NCBI RefSeq assembly: GCF_900109885.1
Contig: NZ_FOBS01000001.1
Coordinates: 1 to 64,000, forward strand
DNA from: Syntrophus gentianae
GTDB lineage: Bacteria; Desulfobacterota; Syntrophia; Syntrophales; Syntrophaceae
Length of the DNA stretch: 64,000 nucleotides
Direction of reading: 5' to 3'
In this document: positions 36,958 through 45,828 of the stretch, one piece after another
Layout: the number at the start of each line of letters is the position of its first letter
How positions within the stretch are numbered: the first letter of the stretch is position 1
The notes under the pieces: model-generated
The model's input: only the letters and a program-made list of their open reading frames with translations
Told to the model about the DNA's origin: nothing
The model's database searches: none
Made by a program: the position numbers and the translations under genes

Positions 36958-37325
36958 TTATAGACATCCTCCGGATTAACCAGTCGTTCGCTCACAATTT
37001 CCACCTTTCCCGCCGTAATTCTCCGATAAAAACAGGATCGGTACCCTGTGTGGCAGGCTGCTCCGGTTTGTTCAACTTTCAGAAGAACCGTATCTTCATC
37101 ACAATCGATGGTGATTTCTTTGACGACCTGGAAATGTCCCGAGGTCTCGCCCTTAATCCAGAGGCTGTTTCTTGAACGACTCCAATAGGTTGCTTTTCCG
37201 GTCTCCAGAGTTTTAAGCCAGGCCTCACGGTTCATATAGGCAAGCATCAGCACTTCTCCGTTGCTGTAATCCTGGACAATTGCCGGTATCAATCCCTTTC
37301 CTTTTTCAAAATTCGGTTCCAACAT
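36954..37325 (-). CDS. hisI: Phosphoribosyl-AMP cyclohydrolase
   Basis: 123 residues from ATG 37325 directly behind AAGGAGG. Single-domain HisI without the HisE part. [19 protein letters not shown] and the zinc-binding [28 protein letters not shown] block are complete. It leads the his cluster hisI-hisG-hisB-lipoprotein-hisA. The upstream region carries a short inverted-repeat element at 37343-37468, only 18 bases before the start, so the operon promoter must lie beyond or within the element. Confidence 0.95.
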   Translation of the reverse strand: MLEPNFEKGKGLIPAIVQDYSNGEVLMLAYMNREAWLKTLETGKATYWSRSRNSLWIKGETSGHFQVVKEITIDCDEDTVLLKVEQTGAACHTGYRSCFYRRITAGKVEIVSERLVNPEDVYK

Positions 37326-37734
37326 CCTTTTCCTCCTTACTAATTCCAATTCCAGATCAAAGATGATAGCAAGGCGGCAAGGCAGAGGCGACGCAGACGT
37401 ACACAGACGTACGTTGAGGAGCCGATAACGAAGCCAACACAGATAGCGCTTTGATATAGAATTGGAATAAATATCACCTTCCGCAAATGCGGAGCAAATA
37501 AAGCTTGAATATTATTAAAGCAGAGCATGCTAATTTAAAACCCCGTGATTATCAAGCTTTTTTTCTATTTTTCGCGGTTTTCTCTTGACTTTAAGTTTAG
37601 AGCGCCCTATCTTTTCGCATAGATTTCAAGCAGGAGATGGCGCCTGCATCTTACTTCGTAGAGATTTGCTTTGAAATTTTCGGAGCAGTGCTGTTCAGAA
37701 TGGAAACTATATTTATAAAGGGAGTTGAGCGACC
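37326..37734. other. Divergent intergenic region containing a MITE-like element
   Basis: About 400 bases between hisI and a plus-strand small membrane protein gene. The left part is the inverted-repeat element described separately. The rest is A-T-rich (37500-37600, with runs of T near 37558 and 37566), probably promoter DNA for one or both flanks; no exact box pair is claimed. Confidence 0.4.
37343..37468. repeat. MITE-like element with 20-base terminal inverted repeats
   Basis: ATTCCAATTCCAGATCAAAG at 37343-37362 and its near-exact reverse complement (17 of 20 bases) at 37449-37468 bound a 126-base segment without coding capacity. The inside includes ACGTACACAGACGTACG-like short palindromes. 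The upstream edge of the palindrome between lpxC and rpoD (CAATTCCAGATAGAAGATG, 28991-29009) resembles the left end, suggesting a repeat family. Confidence 0.7.
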
Positions 37735-38043
37735 ATGTCACTGTTGACCGGCGGCGCGATTTCGACTTTTCTCGGATTACTCGGCCTGATCTTCTGGTGG
37801 TCTTATTTTGTGGCGATTTTAAAAGGGGCCGTCCCTATTTTCCTAATCCTGGGCGGTATTCTGGCCGTCTACATCGGTTTCGATGACATTCAGGACAAAT
37901 TGAACCGGGAACGGCAGAAGCAGGAGGAAGAGCTGGCAAGGGCCAGAGAGGAAATCGAGGCCGTGAAAGCTCAGACCACTCAGTATCGTGAAGAATTGGA
38001 CAGGTTAAGAGAAGAGACTTCAAGAAAATCCTCACCGGAATGA
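37735..38043 (+). CDS. Small membrane protein with a C-terminal coiled coil
   Basis: 102 residues, GGGAG 10 bases before the ATG. Two hydrophobic segments (about 8-28 and 31-49) are followed by a strongly charged heptad-like helix from about residue 50 (KLNRERQKQEEELARAREEI). No family assigned. It may be a small inner-membrane scaffold or a stress-related protein. The next gene starts about 80 bases downstream. Confidence 0.65.
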   Translation: MSLLTGGAISTFLGLLGLIFWWSYFVAILKGAVPIFLILGGILAVYIGFDDIQDKLNRERQKQEEELARAREEIEAVKAQTTQYREELDRLREETSRKSSPE

Positions 38044-38121
38044 ATTTTCCCTAAAAATACTGCAGCCGGGATGACCGGTCGATAGCAGAAAAACCGTCTT
38101 GTTTTTTCCTCATTTTTCAAT

Positions 38122-40242
38122 ATGCATTGTTTTTTCAATCCTCGCAGTATTGCCGTCATTGGAGCAACCCCCAAAACCTTCAAGGGGGGGTATTCCATCA
38201 TCAAAAACCTGATTTTAACGTTCAAAGGACGGCTTTATCCCGTCAACCCTCAGTATGCCGAAATTGAAGGCATTCCCTGCTTTCCCTCCATCGCCGACAT
38301 TCCGGAATCCATTGACCTCGTCATCCTTTTCATCGCAGCAGCCATGGTGCCGGACACCCTTGAACAATGTGCCCGTAAAGGCGTCGGGGGAATTATGATC
38401 GAATCGGGCGGTTTTGCCGAGACGGATGAAAAAGGCAAAAACGTTCAAGAAGCGATTTCGGAGTTTGTCAAACGAACGGGAATCCGGGTGTGGGGACCGA
38501 ACTGCATGGGGCTTGTGGACGGCATCCGGGGATATGTCTTCTCTTTCACGGACCCGAAGGTGTTGCCTGCCTTTCTCCTCCCCGGACCGGTGTCCCTGAT
38601 TGTTCAAAGCGGCATGCTTTCCGCCGGTTTTGTCGTCGACATTTTAAGCCACGGCATCACCGGTTTCAGCAAGGTCTGCTCGATCGGCAACAAGGCGGAT
38701 ATTAACGAAAGCGATGTCCTCGCCTATCTTCTTGACGACCCGGACACCCGCTCGGTCGGTCTTTACCTCGAATCTTTCATCGACGGCAGACGCTTTCTGG
38801 ATCTCTGCCGAAGCAGCGACAAACCCGTGATTGTCCTGAAGGGGGGCAAAAGCAGCAAGGGAGCCCAGGCCGCCATCAGCCATACCGCCAGCCTGGCGGG
38901 AAATTACCGGGTTGCCTCCGGCGCGCTTGCCCAGGCCGGGGCTTATGAAGCGAAAGATTTCAAGCAGCTTGTTGATTTCTGCCGGACCCTGGCTCTCAAT
39001 CCCCCACGGCGGGGCAACTCCCGGGGGAGAATCGCCGTCATCACCTTCAGCGGCGCCTCGGGGATCGTATGCTCCGATTTCATGGAAGAACAGTACCTTA
39101 CCGTTGCGGATCTCTCCGAGGAAACGAAAATCCGCCTGGGACGCCTTTACCCCGAATGGATGCCCGTCGCCAATCCCGTCGACATCTGGCCGGCCATCGA
39201 GCAGCACAGCGGAACCGATCTGAACATTTACAATCTTGCCATCGAAGCGGTTCTGGATGACCCGGGCGTGGATGCCGTCATCGTCCATTCCTTTGCCGGT
39301 CATTCAAGAATTCGGCTGGATCTCGATGAAATATCCCGCCAGAGCAGCTCTTCCGGCAAACCCGTGTTCCTGTGGCTGCTCGGCAATCAGGAAGTGGTCT
39401 TTCAGGCTCAGAAAAAGGCCCGCGATCTGGGGCTCCTCGTCTTTCAGGAGCTTTATCGAGCCGTTGAATGTCTCTCCATCCTCTTTCAAAGGCCAGGCAC
39501 CACCCCGCCGCTCCGGGAGAAACAGGCGGCCCCGGCAGGCAAGTCCCGGCAACCTTCCGCTGACGTTTCCTCTCTCCTGGAAAAGGCGGAAGGCCCCCAG
39601 GATGAACGAATATCCAAAAGCATTCTTCATTCTTTCGGAATTCCCATTGTCGAGGAGACTTTGATCCGAGATCTTTCCCAGGTCGAAGCGGCAGCGGCTC
39701 AGCTCGGTTTCCCGGTTGTCATGAAGGGGTTGCAGCCCGGACTGGTCCACAAAACGGAACAGGGCCTGGTCGAACTGAATATCGGGAATCTTCAGGCGGC
39801 CCAAGAGAGTTTCGAACGGCTCATGAATAAAATGAACGGCAGGGGTTCGGTGTTACTGCAGAAGCAGATCCAGGGGGGGGCGGAACTGATCCTTGGCGCC
39901 ATCCGCGATCCCCAGTTCGGCCCCTGTGTGATGATCGGGATCGGTGGAGTTCTGGCCAATCTCATCGCCGATACCGTTTTTGCCGTCGCCCCGCTGGAAA
40001 GGGAAGAAGCACTCGACGCCATCGGGCGGCTGCGGACCCGGCAGATTTTCGACGGATTCCGGGGCGCAAAACCCGTTGACCGCAACATCATCGCCTCTCT
40101 TATGATCGCCCTGGGCGATGTTATGATCCGCTATCCCCGCATCCGGGAAATCGACATCAATCCCCTCCTTGTCTCGGGGGACAATGCCGTTGCCGTGGAT
40201 GCAACGGTCGTCTTAAAACAGCCTGATTCCAATAAAGGATGA
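38122..40242 (+). CDS. ADP-forming acyl-CoA synthetase, fused alpha-beta subunits
   Basis: 706 residues. Order of parts: CoA-binding Rossmann domain (NPRSIAVIGATPKT), succinyl-CoA-synthetase-like domain with GPNCMGLVDG, the phosphohistidine loop AAISHTASLAGNY, then a C-terminal ATP-grasp domain (VVMKGLQPGLVHKTEQG, GIGGVLANLIADTVFAVAPL). These enzymes conserve the energy of an acyl-CoA thioester by making ATP from ADP, releasing the acid; in syntrophs this can supply ATP from acetyl-CoA or aryl/acyl-CoA. Substrate is not deducible. No ribosome binding site of strength was seen before ATG 38122. It is followed after 6 bases by a small gene of unknown role. Confidence 0.9.
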   Translation: MHCFFNPRSIAVIGATPKTFKGGYSIIKNLILTFKGRLYPVNPQYAEIEGIPCFPSIADIPESIDLVILFIAAAMVPDTLEQCARKGVGGIMIESGGFAETDEKGKNVQEAISEFVKRTGIRVWGPNCMGLVDGIRGYVFSFTDPKVLPAFLLPGPVSLIVQSGMLSAGFVVDILSHGITGFSKVCSIGNKADINESDVLAYLLDDPDTRSVGLYLESFIDGRRFLDLCRSSDKPVIVLKGGKSSKGAQAAISHTASLAGNYRVASGALAQAGAYEAKDFKQLVDFCRTLALNPPRRGNSRGRIAVITFSGASGIVCSDFMEEQYLTVADLSEETKIRLGRLYPEWMPVANPVDIWPAIEQHSGTDLNIYNLAIEAVLDDPGVDAVIVHSFAGHSRIRLDLDEISRQSSSSGKPVFLWLLGNQEVVFQAQKKARDLGLLVFQELYRAVECLSILFQRPGTTPPLREKQAAPAGKSRQPSADVSSLLEKAEGPQDERISKSILHSFGIPIVEETLIRDLSQVEAAAAQLGFPVVMKGLQPGLVHKTEQGLVELNIGNLQAAQESFERLMNKMNGRGSVLLQKQIQGGAELILGAIRDPQFGPCVMIGIGGVLANLIADTVFAVAPLEREEALDAIGRLRTRQIFDGFRGAKPVDRNIIASLMIALGDVMIRYPRIREIDINPLLVSGDNAVAVDATVVLKQPDSNKG

Positions 40243-40248
40243 ATACTC

Positions 40249-40662
40249 ATGAAGGATTCGAAGAGGGAAATCGTAGTCGTTCCTAACCCCGCTCTTGAAG
40301 AGGAAATACGGAACCGCGCGGAAAGCAGCGAACTGAGTTGTGCAGGGGCCATGGGGATTGCCGCCCAGTTCGGGGAATCGACCCAGGACCTGGGCCAAAG
40401 GCTCGATGCGATGAAGATACGTCTCGTGAAATGCCAACTCGGGCTTTACGGCTACAAGCCCGAGAAAAAAATTGTTCAACCCGCGGCGGAAGTATCGGCG
40501 GAACTGGAAGAAGAGATTCGGCAGGCCATGCAGGGAAAGTCGCTACCCTGCCTTGCGGCATGGGCCATCGCCAAGAAGAGAAGCATTCCGAAAATGGCTG
40601 TTTCCTCCGCCTGCGAGGCCCTGAAGATCAAGATCAGCCCCTGCCAGCTCGGAGCGTTTTAG
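40249..40662 (+). CDS. Small protein with two internal repeats, co-transcribed with the acyl-CoA synthetase
   Basis: 137 residues. Two copies of a roughly 55-residue unit: LEEEIRNRAESSELSCAGA ... AMKIRLVKCQLGLYG and LEEEIRQAMQGKSLPCLAA ... ALKIKISPCQLGAF. Each has a conserved Cys in the S-x-L-x-C position and the I-x-x-x-C-Q-L-G ending. The unit looks like a small helical DNA- or protein-binding domain of unknown family. Its stop (TAG 40660-40662) overlaps the stop of the convergent phosphorylase gene. It may regulate the upstream synthetase. Confidence 0.65.
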   Translation: MKDSKREIVVVPNPALEEEIRNRAESSELSCAGAMGIAAQFGESTQDLGQRLDAMKIRLVKCQLGLYGYKPEKKIVQPAAEVSAELEEEIRQAMQGKSLPCLAAWAIAKKRSIPKMAVSSACEALKIKISPCQLGAF

Positions 40663-41381
40663 GCATTGCGGCGGCGATAATTCTCCAGGTACCGGGTAGC
40701 CACGGCAATCATGACCTGGGCGTTCTCCCGGGCATGAGCCACAATCTGCTCAACCGTCAAGGGCTCTTCGACCAGACCGTTTCCGTAGTTGTCAATGGAA
40801 CAGAGCGCCCCGTAGGCCAGGCCGAATTCCTGCGCCGTCACGGCCTCACTGGCCAGGGTCATGCCCACCAGATCGGCAAAGTGACCAATCATCCGGATCT
40901 CGGCACGCGTCTCCAGGCGGGGTCCCGGCATCTGAAAGTAAACACCCCGGTCAATCACATTCACCTGGCTTTCCCGGGCGGCCTCCAGGAGACGCCGTCT
41001 CACCCCCGGATCGAGCTGCGGGGTCATATGGGCGGACCGGTTCTGGAAAATACTGGGAATGGCGGAAAACAGAATGAAATCGTCCGGAATCATGATCGTG
41101 CCCGGCTTCCATTTCCGGTGCAGGGAACCGGCTGAGTTGATGGCGACGACTTCCCGCACGCCCAGCTCGGCAAGGGCCTTCATGTTGGCCCGATGATGAA
41201 TCTGGTGCGGTAGGACATATCGATCCGGATCCGCTCCATGCCGCGAAATAAAAACGACATCGCGGGAACGCATAACCTCGACAGCGCCATATTCCGTTTC
41301 AATCAGGGCCTCCTGAAGATCGCCGAAGAGATCACTGCCCCGCGGTATGACCGTTCCGGAAAGAATTCCCAAGGCCTGCAT
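40659..41381 (-). CDS. Methylthioadenosine/purine nucleoside phosphorylase family
   Basis: 240 residues, AAGGAGA before ATG 41381. FISRHGADPDRYVLPHQIHHRANM, INSAGSL, MPGPRLETRAEIRM and GMTLASEAVTAQEFG (with the M-x-x-x-E nucleoside/phosphate-site pattern) place it with MtnP/purine nucleoside phosphorylases. The choice among methylthioadenosine, methylthioinosine and inosine depends on a few residues that I cannot judge reliably. Convergent with the preceding gene. Confidence 0.88.
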   Translation of the reverse strand: MQALGILSGTVIPRGSDLFGDLQEALIETEYGAVEVMRSRDVVFISRHGADPDRYVLPHQIHHRANMKALAELGVREVVAINSAGSLHRKWKPGTIMIPDDFILFSAIPSIFQNRSAHMTPQLDPGVRRRLLEAARESQVNVIDRGVYFQMPGPRLETRAEIRMIGHFADLVGMTLASEAVTAQEFGLAYGALCSIDNYGNGLVEEPLTVEQIVAHARENAQVMIAVATRYLENYRRRNA

Positions 41382-41501
41382 AATGTCTCCTTATTCTTGT
41401 TCCCTCAGAAGGATTGCAAAAAACACTCTTTTCATAACAGATCGCCTTCTTCCTGTCAAAAATGCCGGATTCCTTTCCCTCGGCCCGGTCTGAAAATGCG
41501 A

Positions 41502-41531
41502 TTGACATCCCTCAGGGGGATATGACATAGA
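41502..41531 (+). promoter_or_regulatory. Possible sigma70-type promoter for thioredoxin
   Basis: TTGACA at 41502-41507, then an 18-base spacer to CATAGA at 41526-41531, about 37 bases before the trxA start. The -35 is perfect; the -10 is weak. Confidence 0.3.
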
Positions 41532-41567
41532 TAGGATAAATTCAAATCTGATAAGGAGGGTCTCTCC

Positions 41568-41903
41568 ATGAGTTCACAGGAATCCTTGATTCATGTCTCC
41601 GATAAGAATTTCGAAGAAGAAATCATCAAATCGGATAAACCGGCCTTGGTTGATTTCTGGGCAACCTGGTGCGGTCCCTGCCGGGCCATCGGTCCCCTGG
41701 TGGAAGAACTTGCCGAAACCTACAAGGAAAGGGTTAAAATATCAAAACTCAATGTGGATGAAAGTCCGAAAATCGCCGCTGATTTCGGCGTCCGCAGCAT
41801 TCCCACGCTGATGCTTTTCAAGGATGGCAAGGTCATCGATACCCTGGTCGGCGTCGTCTCGCGGGAACGGCTGGAAGAATTCATCGATCAAAGTCTGGCA
41901 TAG
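41568..41903 (+). CDS. trxA: Thioredoxin
   Basis: 111 residues, AAGGAGG before the ATG. The active site WCGPC and the cis-proline SIPTLMLF are present, as are FWATWCGPC and D-x-x-x-N-x-D-E-S-P. Cytoplasmic disulfide reductase. Followed by the BamD-like lipoprotein gene with a 22-base gap, so probably co-transcribed. Confidence 0.96.
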   Translation: MSSQESLIHVSDKNFEEEIIKSDKPALVDFWATWCGPCRAIGPLVEELAETYKERVKISKLNVDESPKIAADFGVRSIPTLMLFKDGKVIDTLVGVVSRERLEEFIDQSLA

Positions 41904-41925
41904 CGCAGTGATACAAGCAAAACGC

Positions 41926-42654
41926 ATGAATTATAAAATCCCTTATCACCGTTATCTCACCCTTCTTTGTGCCGTGAGTCTGGTCCTTTCGCTTCTGGCA
42001 GGCTGCGATTTCTTCCGGAAGTCGAGCATGAGCAGGGGAACCCCCGAAGGTCTCTACAAGCAGGGGTATACCGACTATCAGAATGGACGTTACAAGAAGG
42101 CTGTTCAATCCTTCGAACGGCTTCGGGATGAATATCCCCTGAGCGATTTGGCCATTCTGGCCAAGCTGGGAATCGGCGACGCCTATTACAGCGACAAGTC
42201 CTATGCGGAAGCCGAAGCCGCCTACAGTGACTTCATTTACCTCCATCCAACAAACGAGAATCTGCCCTATGTGATGTATCAGATCGGAATGTGTCATTAC
42301 GAGCAGATACTGAGCATCGACCGCGATCAGAGCGAAACCCGGAGAGCAGCCAAAGAGTTCGAAAAGCTGCTGGTCCGCTTTCCCAACAGCAAATTTACCC
42401 TGATGGCGGAGAAGATGCTCCGGGAATGCCGCAGCAGACTGGCCGAACACGAGTTTTATGTGGGAGAGTTCTATTTCAAGACGAAGAATTATCAATCCGC
42501 CCTTCAACGTTTCGAAACCATCGCCAGGGAATACGCAAACCTGGGATTGGATTACAAAACGGCCGTCTATATTGAGGAGACGAAAAAGGTGATGGTGCTC
42601 GAAGAGGCAAAAAAGGTCGAAGAGGCAAAGAAGAAGGAAAAAGAGAAGAAATAA
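41926..42654 (+). CDS. bamD: BamD-like outer-membrane assembly lipoprotein
   Basis: 242 residues from ATG 41926; the frame is open further upstream inside trxA, but the signal peptide begins here. Lipobox SLLAGC at about residue 26. TPR repeats follow (YKQGYTDYQNGRYKKAVQSFERL, SDLAILAKLGIGDAYYSDKSYAEAEAAY, NEFYVGEFYF-like EFYVGEFYFKTKNY). This is the BamD/ComL arrangement of the beta-barrel assembly machine that inserts outer-membrane proteins. The C-terminus is a Lys/Glu-rich helix of about 25 residues, longer than typical. Weak ribosome binding site. Confidence 0.8.
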   Translation: MNYKIPYHRYLTLLCAVSLVLSLLAGCDFFRKSSMSRGTPEGLYKQGYTDYQNGRYKKAVQSFERLRDEYPLSDLAILAKLGIGDAYYSDKSYAEAEAAYSDFIYLHPTNENLPYVMYQIGMCHYEQILSIDRDQSETRRAAKEFEKLLVRFPNSKFTLMAEKMLRECRSRLAEHEFYVGEFYFKTKNYQSALQRFETIAREYANLGLDYKTAVYIEETKKVMVLEEAKKVEEAKKKEKEKK

Positions 42655-42686
42655 GGCCTTCTATCGTTTAATTTGGATTTACCAAC

Positions 42687-42720
42687 AAAAGGGGAGTGGA
42701 AATTCCCCTTTTTTATTTTT
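42687..42720. terminator. Bidirectional terminator
   Basis: AAAAGGGGA (42687-42695) pairs with TCCCCTTTT (42704-42712); the T-run continues on the plus strand and the A-run on the left serves the minus strand. It separates the convergent bamD-like and kinase-fusion genes and overlaps the tail of the latter's stop region. Confidence 0.85.
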
Positions 42721-44302
42721 CAGTCTCTTCCCGAATCCCCTTGATCTTCAGCAGAATCTCATGGGCGCAAGTCTCCGGAGTGTCGGCGGTATTCACCAGC
42801 AGGTGCTCACCGGAAGAAAGTTCGTTGATGGGGTCGAAATCGCCCTTCTGCGCCAGATAGATCTCCCACCGGCCATCCGACGCCTCACCGGCCTCCGTCA
42901 AGCGCCGGTCCAGTCGCTCCTTCAGAATTTCTTCCGGCAGCCGGCATTCAATGACGTAGAAATCGGCCTTTAACCGTTCGGCCAGCGACTTCGCCTTTTG
43001 CCGCTCTTCGCGCCTTTTGTAGGAGGCATCGATAATGACGGGTTTTCCTCTTCCGAGAATTTCCGTCGCCCGGTTCAGCGCCTCGGCATAGGTGCGCCGG
43101 GTCACCTCCTCCGAGTAGATTCCCTGGCCGAATTCCGAGAAATGGTGATCCGTGGGGGAAATGTTCAGAAGTTCCTTGCGGAGGACATCCATCTGCAGGA
43201 TCTCCGCCCCGAGACGGGCGGCCAGATTTCTTGCCAGGACACTCTTTCCCGTCCCCATCAGGCCGGTCATCAGGATCAGTGCCGGCCTTTCGGCACGACC
43301 GGCACAACTGTATGCCAGATCAAAGTACCGCCCTGCCGTTGCCCTGGCCTCGTCCCGTTCCGCCTGACTGACGGCCGAGTCCTGAATCTTGAACCCGACA
43401 ACCTTTCCCCGCACATAGGCATAATAGCACTTGTAGAAATTCAGGAGTTGGCGGATCTCCTCGTCTCCCGACGATGCAATGTAGGCATCGACAAAGGCCC
43501 GCCCATATTCCGGATAACCGTTGAAATCGAGATCCATGGCGAGAAAAGCCACTTCCGCGGCCGCATCCTCGTAACGGAACCTCTCGTTGAACTCGATGCA
43601 GTCAAAGATGACAATCTCCGGATCGAGGAGGCAGATATGCTCGAGATGCAGGTCTCCGTGGCAGTCTCGGATCCGGTGGTCCTCCACCCGCCGACGGAAC
43701 AGGTTTGCCCGCTCTTCCATAAAATTCAAAGCCCAGGACCGGAGAAAGGCGTATTGGCGCCCCGGAATCGTCACGTCAATATAGGCCCGGGTCTGTTCGA
43801 AATTTTCCTCGATATTCCTCCGAATCGTCTCGAGCCCGCCGATCTCGTCAATCCTTCCGCCTGTCTCCGCCCCACTGTGGAAATCCGCCACTTTGTCGGC
43901 GATCCTCTCCATGACGGAAAGGGGCAGATCTCCCTGGACCAGCAATTTCTTCAGCATCCGCTCTTCCGGGATTTTCTTCATCACGACGGCATAATCCACG
44001 ACCCGCCCGGAGCCTCCCAATGCCAGCTCTCCGCCCGGTCTTTCAACGATCTCCTGGACATCCAGATAAACTTCCGGCGCCAGCCTCCGGTTCAATCGCA
44101 ATTCCTCCCGGCAGTAAAACTCCCGCTTTTCGAGCGTCGTAAAATCGAGAAACCCGAAATCGACCGCCTTCTTGACCTTATAAACGAGATTCCCGGCAAG
44201 GAAGATGAGGGAAATGTGGGTTTGCAGCAGTTCAACCCCTTCCGGGTTCCCGGGATAAAACGCCGGCCGGCTCATGGCGGCGATCAAGTGCGGATGCGTC
44301 AT
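42713..44302 (-). CDS. Aminoglycoside-phosphotransferase-like kinase fused to an AAA/P-loop kinase domain
   Basis: 529 residues from ATG 44302, with AAAGGAG upstream; an open frame continues to 44551 without a suitable start. The N-terminal about 330 residues are an APH-type fold with YKVKKAVDFGFLDF, RDCHGDLHLEHI (catalytic) and IFDCIEFNERFRYEDAAAE (metal-binding). The C-terminal about 180 residues are a P-loop kinase with LMTGLMGTGKSVLARNLA (Walker A) and a D-A-S-Y-x-x-R nucleotide-kinase motif. This two-domain protein is widespread in proteobacteria and uncharacterised; antibiotic resistance is not implied. Confidence 0.88.
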   Translation of the reverse strand: MTHPHLIAAMSRPAFYPGNPEGVELLQTHISLIFLAGNLVYKVKKAVDFGFLDFTTLEKREFYCREELRLNRRLAPEVYLDVQEIVERPGGELALGGSGRVVDYAVVMKKIPEERMLKKLLVQGDLPLSVMERIADKVADFHSGAETGGRIDEIGGLETIRRNIEENFEQTRAYIDVTIPGRQYAFLRSWALNFMEERANLFRRRVEDHRIRDCHGDLHLEHICLLDPEIVIFDCIEFNERFRYEDAAAEVAFLAMDLDFNGYPEYGRAFVDAYIASSGDEEIRQLLNFYKCYYAYVRGKVVGFKIQDSAVSQAERDEARATAGRYFDLAYSCAGRAERPALILMTGLMGTGKSVLARNLAARLGAEILQMDVLRKELLNISPTDHHFSEFGQGIYSEEVTRRTYAEALNRATEILGRGKPVIIDASYKRREERQKAKSLAERLKADFYVIECRLPEEILKERLDRRLTEAGEASDGRWEIYLAQKGDFDPINELSSGEHLLVNTADTPETCAHEILLKIKGIREETEK

Positions 44303-44516
44303 AAAGTCTGACTCCTTTGTTGATTTTCCGGAGAATGAACGAGCGTTCGATTCATATACCGGGGGTGAATATCCTTTAATCAATCCGCCGAGGTTAATCA
44401 AGATGAAACTGAAAAGGTCCGATGATCTCGAGGAGAAAACAGGCCGTCTCGAATTGAAATGGATTGAGCGGATGCGGCAGCGAAAGCACAGACAAAACCA
44501 GCCGCCAGAACAGGCA

Positions 44517-44546
44517 AAGGGCAGGATCATTGACAACCCTGCCCTT
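44517..44546 (-). terminator. Hairpin after the PEP-CTERM protein gene
   Basis: AAGGGCAGG (44517-44525) pairs with CCTGCCCTT (44538-44546) over a 12-base loop, 32 bases beyond the stop of the minus-strand gene at 44578. The T-tail on that strand is short. Confidence 0.5.
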
Positions 44547-44577
44547 CTCATATGTTGGGAATAAAATGGAGGAACGG

Positions 44578-45291
44578 TTAATTAAATTTTCGTCTCAAAC
44601 CAAACAGTCCGATCAGGCCGGAACCGAGGAGCCACACCGCGGCAGGAATGGGCACTACCGGACCGGAATCTGCGACCCAGTTCGCGACATTGGTTTCAAA
44701 CTGAGCATTTCCGTATGAATTGTCAAGTACATTGACATCCAGCAGAGTGAGGACGTTACTGCCCCAAAGCGTCGCGAAATTCTGATCAAAAAGCGCCGTC
44801 CCGCCGTTTGCCAGTCCCGCAGTCGGCAAATCGATACTGCTTATCCCGTTCGTCAGACTGTTGAACACTATAGGGTATGCGGTTGCAGAGGACTCACCGG
44901 CAAAGGTACCGCCCACAATGCCCAGGATCTGGTTGTTCCACGATGTCCAGCTACTATTTTCACCGATCATTACCACTTTCCTGCCCGTAGCGATAAAAGA
45001 CGCGATATTGCTGACTTCCGTGGCCGCCAGCGAGCCGGATGTCCATCTCTGGTCGAGCCAGAGGGCATCATAGGTCATCATCTGCGACAAATTGGAAAAA
45101 TTCGATACGACCGTCACCTGATTTCCGGTGGCGGTATCCAGGGCGTTCGTCATGTTCGTCCAGGACGAATAGCCATAGCCGTAGCCCAATGCACCGCCGC
45201 TGTCCGATAACAGAACCGTAGCCGCAAAGCTGGTGGTCCCCAAGGTTAAAAACATCAAACAGGCACAGACAAACAAAAGTATTTTTTTCAT
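44578..45291 (-). CDS. Secreted PEP-CTERM sorting-signal protein
   Basis: 237 residues. Signal peptide of about 23 residues (LLFVCACLMFLTLGTTSFA). The mature part is Ser/Thr/Asn/Gly-rich with a glutamine-amidotransferase-like alternation (YDALWLDQRW, GRKVVMIGENSSW, GIVGGTFAG), but no catalytic set is clear. The C-terminus VPIPAAVWLLGSGLIGLFG plus RRKF is a textbook PEP-CTERM signal processed by exosortase. This is the second such protein in the window (with 6722-7651), so the genome should encode EpsH-type exosortase elsewhere. Confidence 0.8.
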   Translation of the reverse strand: MKKILLFVCACLMFLTLGTTSFAATVLLSDSGGALGYGYGYSSWTNMTNALDTATGNQVTVVSNFSNLSQMMTYDALWLDQRWTSGSLAATEVSNIASFIATGRKVVMIGENSSWTSWNNQILGIVGGTFAGESSATAYPIVFNSLTNGISSIDLPTAGLANGGTALFDQNFATLWGSNVLTLLDVNVLDNSYGNAQFETNVANWVADSGPVVPIPAAVWLLGSGLIGLFGLRRKFN

Positions 45292-45828
45292 CCCATCCTC
45301 CTTAATTTTTTTAAAGTGATCTAATTAACAACTACATCTCCTTTGGTTCGAACAATTCGATGACGCAATTCACAATACTTTACAAGTCATCGTCACACAA
45401 TCGGTGGATACCATGATTTTCTATTTTCGATATTCCTTATGCCGCGCGGTAAAGGCTTAGACTGTTCAAGAAGAAAACGGGCTTTACCCACACCTTTTTA
45501 CCGGACTTGACCTCCGACACAAGTCCATTTCCAGGATACACCTTTTTATTGACACTGGTTTCGATACTTGATAGGGAAATTCCCTACTCCAATAACTTAG
45601 GAAAAATACCAGTTTTCAGGTATTGACCTCCTTACAACCCTTGTTTACCCTATTTCGGTTTTTAGTTGTCTTCCAAAGAACAGAAAGAGAAGCTTTTCGA
45701 TCACTTTCCCGGAACATTTTTCTTTACCGTTCGGGGATGCCGTTTCAGCAGCACCGTCATTCAAAGTAACAGCAATTCAGCTATCGTTAAGTAAAGCGTC
45801 GTAATCCACATCAACAGTAGGAGGGAGT
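45292..45828. other. Long non-coding region upstream of the contractile-tail cluster
   Basis: 537 bases without a gene. It must hold the promoter of the minus-strand PEP-CTERM gene and that of the plus-strand tail cluster. The sequence is A-T-richer than either side, consistent with an island border. Confidence 0.45.
45623..45651 (+). promoter_or_regulatory. Possible promoter for the contractile-tail operon
   Basis: TTGACC at 45623-45628, 17 bases, TACCCT at 45646-45651. The -10 is weak, and the start codon is still 180 bases away, so a long leader would follow. Confidence 0.25.

Noticed and set aside
42713-44302. Antibiotic-resistance aminoglycoside kinase
   Set aside because: The N-terminal fold is APH-like, but this two-domain architecture is a widespread uncharacterised housekeeping family, and nothing points to drug modification.
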